From Flavobacterium sp. (GTDB taxonomy: Bacteria > Bacteroidota > Bacteroidia > Flavobacteriales > Flavobacteriaceae): a stretch of DNA of 64,000 nucleotides. Both the position numbers and the translations under genes were made by a program. Each line of letters begins with the position of its first letter. Position 1 is the first letter of the stretch. Where the stretch lies: the NCBI GenBank assembly GCA_027484725.1, contig JAIXSK010000016.1:372001-436000 (forward strand), in the 5' to 3' direction. Positions 33,402 through 43,286 of this stretch are shown here, piece after piece. A model generated the notes under the pieces. It ran no database searches, was not told the DNA's origin, and saw nothing but the letters and a program-made list of their open reading frames with translations.

Positions 33402-34718
33402 TCAAAAAGTCAGATTGCCGGCCAACTCGCGCAAACTAATCTCGGCCAATTTGGCTTGATAAAGCGTGTTTGAATATCTGGTTTTGGCCTCGACAAAATT
33501 GAGTTGGGCGGTTCTGAATTCAAAAGTAGTAATGGTTCCGATTCTGAATTTATCGAGGGTGATGTTGAGGTTTTGTTGCGCGATTTGTACGTTTTTTTCT
33601 TCAAGCTCTATGAGTTGTAACTGCGTTTGATACGTCTGATAAGCCACTGAAAGTTGCGTTTCTAATTCTTGTTGTTGTTGTTCGGCGGCCAGTTTTGCAT
33701 TTTCAACAGCCAACTTTGCAATTTTCTCGTTGCGGTTTTGGTTGTTTCCGTCAAACAAATTGAGCGTCGCACTCAACCCGTAATTGAGACCACGTGCTGT
33801 ATTTTTGGTTGTAAAACCCAGTTCTGATCGCGCCTCGCTAAAGTTGTATCCGGTGTTGACTTTTACCGTCGGATACCGATTGGCTCTGGTTTGTTTGAGC
33901 TCAAGTTCGGCTATTTTTTTACTGATGATGAGCGATTCTAGTTGCGGATTTTGTTTTTGGGCTAATTCAGTCAACTGCGCCAACTCTAATTTTTGATCGA
34001 CTTGAATGTCTTGTGCCACTACAAAATCAGTTTTTAAATCGCGCGCAAGCAGTTGGTTGAATTGCGTTTTGCTTTGTCCATAGAGTTCTTTTTGTTGCAG
34101 CAGGGCAGAGGTATCGGCATTTAAATCAACCTGTGCATTGAGCACTTCAAGTTTTGATGCTTTGCCAATGCTGTAGCGGTTCTGCGCCAAAGTCAACCTT
34201 TGTTTTGAAATCACCAAAGCAGTATCAAGCGCAGCCAATTGCAATTGTTGCTGTGCCAAATCAAAATACAAGCTGTTTACGGCTGCAATTCGATCGAGAA
34301 TTTTGAGTTTTGTTTGGCTTTCACCCAGTTGTTGTAAAGCTTTGAGTTGGTCATAACGCGCAAACATTTTAAAGCCGTCAAACACCGTCCAATCAAGGTT
34401 GGCTCCGTAATTCATGTTGCTGCTGTGCGCATTGTCCACCGTATTTACTGTTCCGTCGGCACGGGTTTGTGACAAATGCTGAATGCCATTGGTATCTGTA
34501 AATGAAGCCGTGATTTTGGGCAACATTCCGGCGTTTCCAACTGCTACATTGGTCTGACTTACTTGGGCATCATTGCGCGCGATGCGAATGGCATAATTGT
34601 TTTCTAAAGCTATTTTGACGGCCTCTTCTAAAGTCAATACAGATTGCGCCTGCAGCGAACCCGCCAACAGCAGTACCCAAAAACTATAGATTTTGATATA
34701 GGTCAGACTATTTTTCAT
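33402..34718 (-). CDS. TolC-family outer-membrane efflux protein
   Basis: 438 residues from the ATG at 34718 (the frame can be extended to a TTG at 34736, without a better signal). A signal peptide ends near LQAQ, followed by the TolC/OEP repeat. Two halves of long amphipathic helices contain LTLEEAVKIALENNYAIRIA, then ALQQLGESQTKL and AQNRYSIGKASKLEVLNAQ. The second half has VAYQTYQTQLQLIELEEKN and RIGTITTFEFRTAQLNF. It forms the trimeric outer-membrane channel of the tripartite pump. It overlaps the RND gene by 11 bp, showing translational coupling. Confidence 0.92.
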   Translation of the reverse strand: MKNSLTYIKIYSFWVLLLAGSLQAQSVLTLEEAVKIALENNYAIRIARNDAQVSQTNVAVGNAGMLPKITASFTDTNGIQHLSQTRADGTVNTVDNAHSSNMNYGANLDWTVFDGFKMFARYDQLKALQQLGESQTKLKILDRIAAVNSLYFDLAQQQLQLAALDTALVISKQRLTLAQNRYSIGKASKLEVLNAQVDLNADTSALLQQKELYGQSKTQFNQLLARDLKTDFVVAQDIQVDQKLELAQLTELAQKQNPQLESLIISKKIAELELKQTRANRYPTVKVNTGYNFSEARSELGFTTKNTARGLNYGLSATLNLFDGNNQNRNEKIAKLAVENAKLAAEQQQQELETQLSVAYQTYQTQLQLIELEEKNVQIAQQNLNITLDKFRIGTITTFEFRTAQLNFVEAKTRYSNTLYQAKLAEISLRELAGNLTF

Positions 34719-37700
34719 AAGCATCCATTTGGTCAAATTCAGTGCGGTGTTTTCGCACGCGCGACCACATTAAATACAAAGTCGGAATCACAAACAAAGT
34801 CAGGATGAGCGAAAATATGGTTCCGCCCACAATCACCACGCCCATACCAATGCGGCTCGTGGCGGCTGCTCCGAGTGATAAAGCAATCGGCAAAGCGCCC
34901 AAGGCAATGGCCAAACTCGTCATCAAAATCGGTCGCAAACGCGATTCGGCGGCGTGCAAAATGGCCTCGGTTTTATCCATGCCTTGCTCGCGCAATTGGT
35001 TGGCAAATTCTACAATCAGAATTCCGTTTTTGGTGACCAAACCAATGAGCATAATGGTACCAATTTGACTAAAAATATTCCAAGTCTGACCAAACAACCA
35101 AAGCGAGAACAAGGCTCCGGCCACCGCCATCGGAACAGTTAGAATGATAATCAGCGGATCAATAAAACTCTCAAATTGTGCCGACAAAATCAAGAAAATA
35201 AGCAACAAAGCCAAACCAAATGCAAACGAAGTATTTGAGTTGCTCTCCACAAAATCGCGCGATTCTCCGCCTAAATCGGTGGTAAAACTATCGTCGAGTA
35301 CTTTTTCGCGTATGCGGTTCATGGCTTCAATACCATCGCTGATGCTTTTACCCGGAGCCAATCCGGCCATCACGGTAGCCGACATATTGCGGTTGTTGTG
35401 ATACAATTGCGGCGGATTGCTCTTTTCATCAATATGTACCACATTGTCCATTTGAATGAGTTGGCCTTGCGCATTGCGCACAAACATCGAAGTCAAATCA
35501 AGCGGTTTCGAGCGGTCTTTTGGGTCAAATTGCCCGATGACTTGATACTGTTTTCCGTTCATCAAAAAATACCCAAAACGCTGTCCGCTGAGCGAAAGTT
35601 GTAGTGTTTGCGCAATGTCTAAAACCGAAACACCTAGACTTTCGGCCTTTTCGCGATCAATGGTTACGTTGATTTCGGGTTTGTTGAATTTAAGATTGAC
35701 ATCGGTCATGGCAAAAGTCGGATCTTTGGCGGCTTCTTCCATAAACTGCGGAATTTTCTCTTGCAATTTTTCAAAATTCGGCGCTTGAATAATGTACTGA
35801 ATCGGAAGCCCGCCGCGCTTATTCACGGCAATGGTCGGCTGCTCGGTCACCGAAGTTTTGGCATCGGGATATGCTTTGGTCCATTGGGTGAGTTTTTCGG
35901 CCAATTCTTTCTGCGAGCGTTCTCGTTTTTCAGGATCCACCAAAGCAATGCGCACGCGACCGCTGTTGGTAGCCGAAGCGTTAAATCCGGGTGCGGTAAT
36001 CACCAAACTCACTTTCTTTTCCGGAATTGAATCTTCAATCAAACGCGACAATTCTTGCATAAAACGATTGGTGTAATCATACGAAGAACCTTCGGCCGTA
36101 GTGGTAACCATCACGAGTGAACTGCGGTCATCATAAGGTGCGGTTTCTTTAGGTAGAATATTAAAAAACAGATAAATCAGCGCAAAGCAAAAGCCCAAAA
36201 TAGCAAAGCTGATCCATTTGTGACCGATGAATTTTTTAAGCGATACAGCGTAAGATTGGTTGATGTTTTCAAAAATCGGTTCAGTCAGTTCGTAGAATTT
36301 TGATTTTTTCTGATGTCCGCCTTTCATCAAATAAGCGTTGAGCATCGGGGTCAAAGTCAGTGAAACAAAGGCCGATATAAGCACCGCGGCACCAATGACC
36401 ACGCCAAATTCGCGGAACAATCGGCCTACAAATCCGTCTAAGAAAATCACCGGTAAAAACACCGCCGCCAGCGTAATTGAAATAGAGATAACAGCAAAGA
36501 AAATCTCATTCGAGCCTTTGATGGCGGCCTCAATCGGGCTCATGCCTTCTTCAACTTTTTTGAAGATGTTTTCGGTCACTACAATTCCGTCATCCACTAC
36601 CAAACCGGTTGCGAGCACTATGGCCAAAAGCGTCAATACGTTGATCGAAAACCCAAACAACCACATGATAAAAAACGTAGCAATCAATGATACCGGAATG
36701 TCAATGAGCGGTCGGAACGCAATGGCCCAATCGCGGAAAAACAAGTAAATAATCAAAATCACCAACAAGATCGATATGCCCAAAGTTTCAGCCACTTCAA
36801 GCACAGATTTTTTGACAAAAACCGTGTTGTCAATGGCAATGTTCAGGTGAATGTCTTTGGGTAAATCTTTTTTGAGCACTTCAAATTTTTTGTAGAATTC
36901 CTTTGAAATGTCCAAGTAATTCGCCCCCGGAAGCGGAACAATGGCCACGGCTACGAGTGGTAAACCCGATTGAGACATTTGCGTTTCAAGGTTTTCAGGC
37001 CCCAGAGCCGCAGAACCGACATCGCTCAAACGAACGATTTTTTCACCTTCGGTTTTGATGATGAGGTTGTTGAATTCTTCAGGTTTGCTCAGGTTTCCAA
37101 CGGTTTTTACAGTAAGTTCAGTGCTGTTTCCGGTGAGTTTCCCTGACGGAAGTTCTACATTTTGTTGGCCAAGCGCATTCTTGACGTCTGAAACCGTACA
37201 ACCGTACGCTGCCAATTTGATTGGGTCAATCCACAAACGCATGGCGTATTTTTTTTGTCCCCAAATCTGAATACCGCTCACACCCGGAATAGTTTCGAGC
37301 CTTGGACCGATAATATTTTCGGCATAATCGCTGAGTTCCAACGGGCTGCGGGTATCACTTTGAATCGTCATCGAAATAATCGCATCAGCGTTGGCATCGG
37401 CTTTTGAAACCACCGGAGGTCCATCAATATCTTTAGGCAAACTTTTGGCGGCAATGGCCACCTTGTCGCGCACATCGTTGGCAGCGGTTTCGAGGTCTTT
37501 ATCCAGATTGAATTCAACGGTAATGTTGCTGGTTCCCTGAACGCTCGACGAGGTGATATTTTTGATACCGTCAATCGAGTTAATCGCTTTTTCTATGGGC
37601 TCGGTAATTTGCGATTCGATGATGTCGGCATTGGCTCCGGCATAATCGGTTCGGATCGAAATCTGCGCCGGATCTATCGACGGAAATTCGCGAATCCCCA

Positions 37701-37794
37701 GAAATTTATACCCAATCACACCAAAGAGAATCAAGGTCAGATTCAAGACAATGGTCAGTACGGGTCGTTTGATGCTCAGGGTGGATAAACTCAT
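34708..37794 (-). CDS. RND efflux transporter permease, AcrB/HAE1 type
   Basis: 1028 residues with the twofold RND architecture: one membrane helix near 12-30, a large periplasmic loop, helices 2-6 (about 335-530), a linker, helix 7 (about 530-550), a second periplasmic loop and helices 8-12 (about 855-1010). The proton relay aspartates are D401/D402 (GLVVDDGIVVTEN), and the relay lysine is in GLVTKNGILIVEFANQL. The first residues SIKRPVLTIVLN are typical. It should export hydrophobic or cationic drugs using the proton gradient. Substrates are unknown. It is the middle gene of an adaptor-pump-channel operon. Confidence 0.95.
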   Translation of the reverse strand: MSLSTLSIKRPVLTIVLNLTLILFGVIGYKFLGIREFPSIDPAQISIRTDYAGANADIIESQITEPIEKAINSIDGIKNITSSSVQGTSNITVEFNLDKDLETAANDVRDKVAIAAKSLPKDIDGPPVVSKADANADAIISMTIQSDTRSPLELSDYAENIIGPRLETIPGVSGIQIWGQKKYAMRLWIDPIKLAAYGCTVSDVKNALGQQNVELPSGKLTGNSTELTVKTVGNLSKPEEFNNLIIKTEGEKIVRLSDVGSAALGPENLETQMSQSGLPLVAVAIVPLPGANYLDISKEFYKKFEVLKKDLPKDIHLNIAIDNTVFVKKSVLEVAETLGISILLVILIIYLFFRDWAIAFRPLIDIPVSLIATFFIMWLFGFSINVLTLLAIVLATGLVVDDGIVVTENIFKKVEEGMSPIEAAIKGSNEIFFAVISISITLAAVFLPVIFLDGFVGRLFREFGVVIGAAVLISAFVSLTLTPMLNAYLMKGGHQKKSKFYELTEPIFENINQSYAVSLKKFIGHKWISFAILGFCFALIYLFFNILPKETAPYDDRSSLVMVTTTAEGSSYDYTNRFMQELSRLIEDSIPEKKVSLVITAPGFNASATNSGRVRIALVDPEKRERSQKELAEKLTQWTKAYPDAKTSVTEQPTIAVNKRGGLPIQYIIQAPNFEKLQEKIPQFMEEAAKDPTFAMTDVNLKFNKPEINVTIDREKAESLGVSVLDIAQTLQLSLSGQRFGYFLMNGKQYQVIGQFDPKDRSKPLDLTSMFVRNAQGQLIQMDNVVHIDEKSNPPQLYHNNRNMSATVMAGLAPGKSISDGIEAMNRIREKVLDDSFTTDLGGESRDFVESNSNTSFAFGLALLLIFLILSAQFESFIDPLIIILTVPMAVAGALFSLWLFGQTWNIFSQIGTIMLIGLVTKNGILIVEFANQLREQGMDKTEAILHAAESRLRPILMTSLAIALGALPIALSLGAAATSRIGMGVVIVGGTIFSLILTLFVIPTLYLMWSRVRKHRTEFDQMDAYEK

Positions 37795-37797
37795 GGG

Positions 37798-38856
37798 TTA
37801 CGATTTGAGTTGTACTTGTACCGGCGCCTCGTTTTTAAGTGCCATAACACCGCTGGTTATGAGCGTATCGCCGGGTTTGAGTCCGGTTAAAACCAAGATA
37901 GATGCATCGGTTCGGGTGGCCGTAGTGACCATGGTTTCAATGGCTTTTCCGCCTTGAACAATGTATACTTTTTTTCCTTTTTGCACCGGAACAATAGCCT
38001 CAGTTGGAACCAGAATTGCGTCTCTGATTTTATCCAGCGGTAAATCAATATTGGCAAAAGTGCCCGGAATGAGCTTATTGTTGGCGTTTTCAGTGGAGGC
38101 GCGCACTTGCAAAGTTCTCGTGGTGGCTTCAATGCCGGGTTCTAAAGCATAAATTTTGGCTTTAAATACTTGGTCTGAATTGGCCACGGTAAAGTTCAAA
38201 ACGGTGTTGTTTTGAATTTGACCAGCGTATTTTTCGGGAATTGAAAATGTAATTTTAAGTTGTCCGGTATTGACGAGTTTGGCAATGAGCAAAGATGGCG
38301 TGAGGTAAGTGCCCGGCGAAATAGAACGCAAACCAATTTTACCGGTAAAAGGCGCACGGATGCTGGTTTTGTCGAGTTGTGCTGCAATGAGTTGGCTTTG
38401 GGCTTGTGCCGATTTGTAGTCGGCCAAAGTGATGTCATATTCTTCTTGGCTGATGGCTTCTTTGGCGAGCAGTAATTTGGCGCGGCGTTCGTTTTCAGCG
38501 GCCAATGATTCTTTGGTTTTGGCTTGACGCAATTGTGCGCGCAGTTCGCTATCGTTGACTTTGACGAGCAATTGGCCTTTTTGCACTTGGCTTCCTTCTT
38601 GAAAGTGAATGCTTTCTACCACGCCCGAAACTTCACTGCGCACTTCAACCTGTTCGTTGGCTTCAAGCGCACCGGTGAGCGATAATTGATTTTCAAAACT
38701 TTGCGGTTGGATGATGATGCCGCTTACTTTGACTGGCTTTTTTGGGCCTTTGTCTTTGCCTGATGGGTCTTGGCTTTTGTTGGTTTGAATTCGATAGGTA
38801 ATTAAACTTATTAAACCAACTATTAATAGGGCATATGCGATGTATTTTACTTTCAT
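37798..38856 (-). CDS. periplasmic adaptor (membrane fusion) subunit of the RND pump
   Basis: 352 residues with an N-terminal membrane anchor (about 5-22). A lipoyl/barrel-sandwich domain is split around a short alpha hairpin (VRSEVSGVVESIHFQEG ... SIRAPFTGKIGLRSISPG), followed by a beta-barrel domain (TGQLKITFSIPEKY) and a membrane-proximal domain (DAILVPTEAIVPVQKGKKVYIV). This is the AcrA/MexA family. It links the inner-membrane pump to TolC. It is the first gene of the operon, 3 bp before the pump gene. A TAAATTTG box lies 43 nt upstream. Confidence 0.93.
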   Translation of the reverse strand: MKVKYIAYALLIVGLISLITYRIQTNKSQDPSGKDKGPKKPVKVSGIIIQPQSFENQLSLTGALEANEQVEVRSEVSGVVESIHFQEGSQVQKGQLLVKVNDSELRAQLRQAKTKESLAAENERRAKLLLAKEAISQEEYDITLADYKSAQAQSQLIAAQLDKTSIRAPFTGKIGLRSISPGTYLTPSLLIAKLVNTGQLKITFSIPEKYAGQIQNNTVLNFTVANSDQVFKAKIYALEPGIEATTRTLQVRASTENANNKLIPGTFANIDLPLDKIRDAILVPTEAIVPVQKGKKVYIVQGGKAIETMVTTATRTDASILVLTGLKPGDTLITSGVMALKNEAPVQVQLKS

Positions 38857-38899
38857 ACGATACGATATTCCTTTCAGAAAAGGAGTTTTGAATGTGTGC

Positions 38900-38907
38900 C
38901 AAATTTA
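38900..38907 (-). promoter_or_regulatory. -7 box of the RND efflux operon (TAAATTTG)
   Basis: Consensus match on the minus strand, 43 nt upstream of the adaptor ATG, in the 102-bp gap after recG. No regulator gene is adjacent. Confidence 0.45.
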
Positions 38908-38958
38908 GTTTTTATCAACCGGAAAAGACGGACAGTTAAACTTTATTTAACAACCATT

Positions 38959-41061
38959 TTAACTGATGTGATTCCAAAGGTTTTTCTTTTTGGTGAGCTC
39001 GATATACGTTTTGCGCAAGACACTGTGCTCGGGCAATTCCATGGGTGCATCGCGTTTTAAAATCTCTATGGCTCTGCGACGCGCCAGTTGCAAAATGTCG
39101 CGATCTTTGACCAAATCGGCAATTTGCAAATTCAGAATGCCGCTTTGTTGGGTGCCCATCAAATCGCCGGGACCGCGCAATTTCAAATCTACTTCGGCAA
39201 TTTCAAAACCGTCGTTGGTACGACACATGGTCTCAAGTCGGGTTTTGCTGTCGGCAGTGAGTTTGTGCGAAGTCATCAAAATACAGTAACTCTGATCAGC
39301 ACCGCGCCCCACACGTCCGCGCAACTGATGCAATTGAGACAAGCCAAATCGCTCAGCATTTTCAATAATCATCACGCTTGCATTAGGCACATTGACGCCC
39401 ACTTCAATCACTGTGGTGGCCACCATAATGTTCGTTTTTCCTTGGGCAAATCGCTTCATTTCGGCCTCTTTTTCAGCGGGTTTCATTTTGCCGTGTACTA
39501 TAGAAATGGCGAACTCAGGCAGCGGAAAATCGCGCGAGATGCTTTCATAGCCGTCCATCAAATCTTTGAGATCCATTTTTTCAGATTCCTGAATGAGCGG
39601 ATAAACAATGTAAATCTGTCGTCCGAGTGCTATTTCATCACGAATGAATTTCCAAACTTTGAGTCGGTTGCTGTCAAATCGATGAACGGTTTGTATGGGT
39701 TTTCGACCCGGCGGCAATTCGTCAATGACTGATAAATCTAAATCACCGTATAAACTCATGGCCAATGTTCTCGGAATCGGCGTAGCGGTCATGACCAAAA
39801 CATGCGGCGGAATGGTGTTTTTCTTCCAAAGTTTGGAACGCTGTTCTACGCCAAATCGGTGTTGTTCGTCAATAACGGCCAATCCTAAATTGTGAAACTG
39901 AACCTTATCTTCCAGCAAAGCATGCGTTCCGATTAAGATTTTGAGCTGACCGCTTTCAAGCATTTCATGAATGATTTTTCGCTCAGCCGTTTTGGTTGAA
40001 CCTGTGAGCAGTTTAATGCTGATGCCCATTTTGTCGGCCAATTCACTGAGGCCAATGTAATGCTGATTGGCCAGAATTTCAGTGGGCGCCATCAGGCAAG
40101 CCTGAAAACCGTTGTCTAGCGCCAAAAGCATGCTCATAAAAGCCACGATGGTCTTGCCCGAGCCTACATCGCCTTGCAAAAGACGGTTCATTTGAGCGGG
40201 TTGCCCCATGTCATTTCTGATTTCTTTGAGCACGCGTTTTTGCGCACCGGTTAAATCAAACGGCAGGTGATTTTGGTAAAATTCGTTGAAAAAATTGCCT
40301 ACTTGGGTAAAAGCATGCCCCTTTATTTTGTGTTTTCGAATGAGGTTTTTGCTGATGAGTTGCAACTGTATGTAAAACAATTCCTCAAATTTAAGCCGGA
40401 ACTGCGCCTTGGCCAATGCATCATTATTTTTGGGAAAGTGAATATTGACCATCGCCTCTTTTTTAGGCATGAGTTGCCAAGCACTTAGTAAGTGTTCGGG
40501 TAAAGTTTCGGCAATTAAATCGCGGGTTTCGAGCAATAATTGTTGCTGTAGTTTGCTAAAAGTGCGGTGGGTAAAGCCTTTGTTGGTTAGTGCTTCGGTG
40601 GATCGATACATCGCCTGTAAGGCACCGCGCATATTTTGTTGGTGTTCAGATAAAAGTTCAATTTCCGGGTGTGGCATTGAGAACTGTTGATGGAACAACT
40701 GACATCGACCAAAAATGACCATCGGAACATTGAGCGGCAGATTTTCACGAATCCATTTGTGGCCTTGAAACCACACGAGTTCCATTTGTCCGGTATCATC
40801 TACAAAGTGGGCCACGAGTCTTTTACCACGCTTTTGTTCGACGGTTTTGAGGTGGATGATTTTGCCCACCAATTGAATTTCAGAGGGTTGTTCGCGCAGC
40901 TCATTAATTTTGTAATAGCGCGTGCGATCAATATATCGATGTGGAAAAAACTGAAGCAAATCAGCATAGGTGTGAATGCCCAATTCTTTTCTGAGTAATT
41001 GCCCTCTGCTCGGGCCAACGCCTTTGAGGTATTCAATCGGGGTTTGCAGTAACTCAGACAT
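38959..41061 (-). CDS. recG: ATP-dependent DNA helicase RecG
   Basis: 700 residues from the ATG at 41061, which gives the standard N-terminus (LLQTPIEYLKGVGPSRG). A frame from 41097 adds 12 non-family residues. RecG remodels stalled replication forks and branch-migrates Holliday junctions. Visible elements are the wedge OB-fold domain (about 45-150), Walker A GDVGSGKT (297-304), the DEQH box (398-401), motif III TATPIPRT and the late motifs VGVNVPNAS, then QLRGRVGRG. The length matches the family. The divergent neighbour is the M1 aminopeptidase, 122 bp away. Confidence 0.96.
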   Translation of the reverse strand: MSELLQTPIEYLKGVGPSRGQLLRKELGIHTYADLLQFFPHRYIDRTRYYKINELREQPSEIQLVGKIIHLKTVEQKRGKRLVAHFVDDTGQMELVWFQGHKWIRENLPLNVPMVIFGRCQLFHQQFSMPHPEIELLSEHQQNMRGALQAMYRSTEALTNKGFTHRTFSKLQQQLLLETRDLIAETLPEHLLSAWQLMPKKEAMVNIHFPKNNDALAKAQFRLKFEELFYIQLQLISKNLIRKHKIKGHAFTQVGNFFNEFYQNHLPFDLTGAQKRVLKEIRNDMGQPAQMNRLLQGDVGSGKTIVAFMSMLLALDNGFQACLMAPTEILANQHYIGLSELADKMGISIKLLTGSTKTAERKIIHEMLESGQLKILIGTHALLEDKVQFHNLGLAVIDEQHRFGVEQRSKLWKKNTIPPHVLVMTATPIPRTLAMSLYGDLDLSVIDELPPGRKPIQTVHRFDSNRLKVWKFIRDEIALGRQIYIVYPLIQESEKMDLKDLMDGYESISRDFPLPEFAISIVHGKMKPAEKEAEMKRFAQGKTNIMVATTVIEVGVNVPNASVMIIENAERFGLSQLHQLRGRVGRGADQSYCILMTSHKLTADSKTRLETMCRTNDGFEIAEVDLKLRGPGDLMGTQQSGILNLQIADLVKDRDILQLARRRAIEILKRDAPMELPEHSVLRKTYIELTKKKNLWNHIS

Positions 41062-41156
41062 ATTTCGATTCAGATTAAAACAGGCTTTGATGCCCACGAA
41101 GATAACGATTATTTGAAAATTAAGAAACGCATAACAAGCTGCAAAGGCGTTCTGTG

Positions 41157-41164
41157 TATATTTG
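41157..41164 (+). promoter_or_regulatory. -7 box of the M1 aminopeptidase/patatin pair (TATATTTG)
   Basis: Consensus match 19 nt before the ATG at 41184. It lies inside the longer possible frame from 41154 and therefore decides for the later start. Confidence 0.6.
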
Positions 41165-41183
41165 CCTAGACATTTGTTTGCGC

Positions 41184-43286
41184 ATGAAAAAAAATGTGTT
41201 TTTCCTCTTATTCACCCTGACTTTGTGGGCACAACCGGCTCGTGTGGTTGATTTTAAAACCATTCATGCCGAACTGAGTATCAATCCGGTCAAGCGCAAT
41301 GTCAACGGCGATGCGACTTATACCTTTGAATTAAAAAAAAACATAGATACTTTGCGCATTGACGCTCAGAAAATGGTTTTTACAAAGTTGTTGCTCAACG
41401 GTCAAGCAGTCAAATTCAAGGACAACAAAAAACAGCTTTTGCTATTTGAAGGGCTCAATGTGGGGCGCAATACGCTGAGTTTTCATTACGAGGCTTTTCC
41501 GACCCAAGCAATGTATTTCGTCAACTGGGATTTCACCCAAAAAATCAATACGCCCGAAGAAGTTCAAGGCCAAATCTGGACCCAAGGTCAAGGCAAAAAT
41601 ACCAGTCATTGGTTGCCGTGTATAGACGATGTCAACGACAAAGCGCAATTTAGTTTGGATATTGCTTTTCACAAGAGTTTTGAAGTAATTTCGAACGGAG
41701 TTTTGCTTGAAAAACAAGTCCAAGGCGACGATGTCATCTGGAAATACCGCATGAATGAGCCCATGAGCAGTTATTTAGTCATGTTGGCCATAGGGCATTT
41801 TCAGAAAAAAACCGAAAAATCAGCTTCGGGCATTCCGCTGGAGATGTATTATGAAGCGAATGATGCGGATAAAGTTGAACCCACGTATCGGTACAGCAAA
41901 AAGATATTTGATTACCTTGAAAAAACCATTGGCGTGGGGTATCCGTGGAAGGTGTACCGCCAAATTCCGGTTCGTGATTTTTTGTATGCCGGTATGGAAA
42001 ACACTTCATCTACTTTGTTTTCAAGAGATTTTGTGGTTGATAGCATGGCGTACAATGACCGAAATTATCTCAACGTCAACGCGCATGAATTGGCGCATCA
42101 GTGGTTTGGCAATTTAGTTACGGCGCAATCCGGAAAAGATCATTGGTTGCAAGAAGGTTTTGCCACTTATTATGCTTTGCTGGCCGAACGCTCAGTTTTG
42201 GGCGACGATTATTTTTACAACAAACTCTACAACAGTGCGCGACAATTGATGCAAGCCGCCAAGACCGATACGATTCCGTTGCTGAATCCCAAAGCGAGTT
42301 CGCTGTCATTTTATCAAAAAGGCGCGTGGGCATTGCATGTTTTGCGCGAAGAAATCGGTGCGAAAAAGTTTGATTTGGCCGTGAAGAATTACCTCAAAAA
42401 ATACGCTTTTCAAAACGTGACCACCGATGATTTTTTGGCTGAAATCAAAAAGGTTTTGTCATTTGATGTTGCTGCTTTTAAGAAATTGTGGTTGGAGTCA
42501 GCTGAGTTTCCGGCAGTGCAAGCCGATGCTTTGTTGCTCAAAAATGCATTTGTCAAACAATACTATAATTTGCGCGATCACCGATTAGATTTGGCCCAAG
42601 ACCGCCAACGAATTTTAGATATTTTCAAGTCAAAAGCTTATTTCCCCATCAAAGAATTGCTCGTTTATCAAGCAACTGAAAAACCTTTTGCCGAAAAGGA
42701 ATTTTTGTTGCAGGCAGCGCTCAATACTGGCGATATAAAAGTGCGTCAAGCGGTGGCTAATTCACTCGAAGAAATTCCGGAATCGTTTAGAGTTGGTTAT
42801 GAAACTTTGTTGGATGATGCATCCTATGAAACACGTGAAACCGCTTTGTACTTGCTGTGGAAGAACTTTCCGGAGCAGCGTGTCAGATATATTGAAAAAT
42901 CTAAAAATTGGATGGGTTTTCAAGACCAAAATCTGCGTTTGATGCATTTGTACTTGGCTTATTTAACCACTGATATAGCTGAAGAAAAATCAAAAATTTA
43001 CTTCGAACTTTTGCAATTTACCGGAACCAATTATGATTCAGGCGTTCAGGAATTGGCGTTGCTCAAACTCATTAGTTTAGAACTTTTTACCGAAGATGTG
43101 CTTAAAAGTTTGGCCTACGGAACCGGAAATCACCGCTGGCAGTTTGTGAGTTTCTGCAAAGAAAACATTCGCAAGTTGCTCAAACAAGACAAATACCGCA
43201 AAATTTTTACCGACCTTGAACCCCAGTTGCCCATTCGCGAGAAAACGCAATTGCAACGATTGCTTAACGAAAAAGAAATCAAATGA
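41184..43286 (+). CDS. secreted M1-family metallo-aminopeptidase
   Basis: 700 residues with a signal peptide (MKKNVFFLLFTLTLWAQ). The gluzincin zinc site is complete: HELAHQWFGN (His301 and His305, with Glu302 as base), and the third ligand Glu324 in WLQEGFA. The substrate-binding motif, usually GAMEN, is AGMEN here (269-273). A catalytic Tyr is likely in the SFYQKGAW region. A C-terminal helical repeat domain follows. It should remove N-terminal amino acids from peptides in the periplasm or outside. A longer frame to 41154 is rejected because the -7 box would fall inside it. The stop overlaps the patatin start by 4 bp. Confidence 0.93.
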   Translation: MKKNVFFLLFTLTLWAQPARVVDFKTIHAELSINPVKRNVNGDATYTFELKKNIDTLRIDAQKMVFTKLLLNGQAVKFKDNKKQLLLFEGLNVGRNTLSFHYEAFPTQAMYFVNWDFTQKINTPEEVQGQIWTQGQGKNTSHWLPCIDDVNDKAQFSLDIAFHKSFEVISNGVLLEKQVQGDDVIWKYRMNEPMSSYLVMLAIGHFQKKTEKSASGIPLEMYYEANDADKVEPTYRYSKKIFDYLEKTIGVGYPWKVYRQIPVRDFLYAGMENTSSTLFSRDFVVDSMAYNDRNYLNVNAHELAHQWFGNLVTAQSGKDHWLQEGFATYYALLAERSVLGDDYFYNKLYNSARQLMQAAKTDTIPLLNPKASSLSFYQKGAWALHVLREEIGAKKFDLAVKNYLKKYAFQNVTTDDFLAEIKKVLSFDVAAFKKLWLESAEFPAVQADALLLKNAFVKQYYNLRDHRLDLAQDRQRILDIFKSKAYFPIKELLVYQATEKPFAEKEFLLQAALNTGDIKVRQAVANSLEEIPESFRVGYETLLDDASYETRETALYLLWKNFPEQRVRYIEKSKNWMGFQDQNLRLMHLYLAYLTTDIAEEKSKIYFELLQFTGTNYDSGVQELALLKLISLELFTEDVLKSLAYGTGNHRWQFVSFCKENIRKLLKQDKYRKIFTDLEPQLPIREKTQLQRLLNEKEIK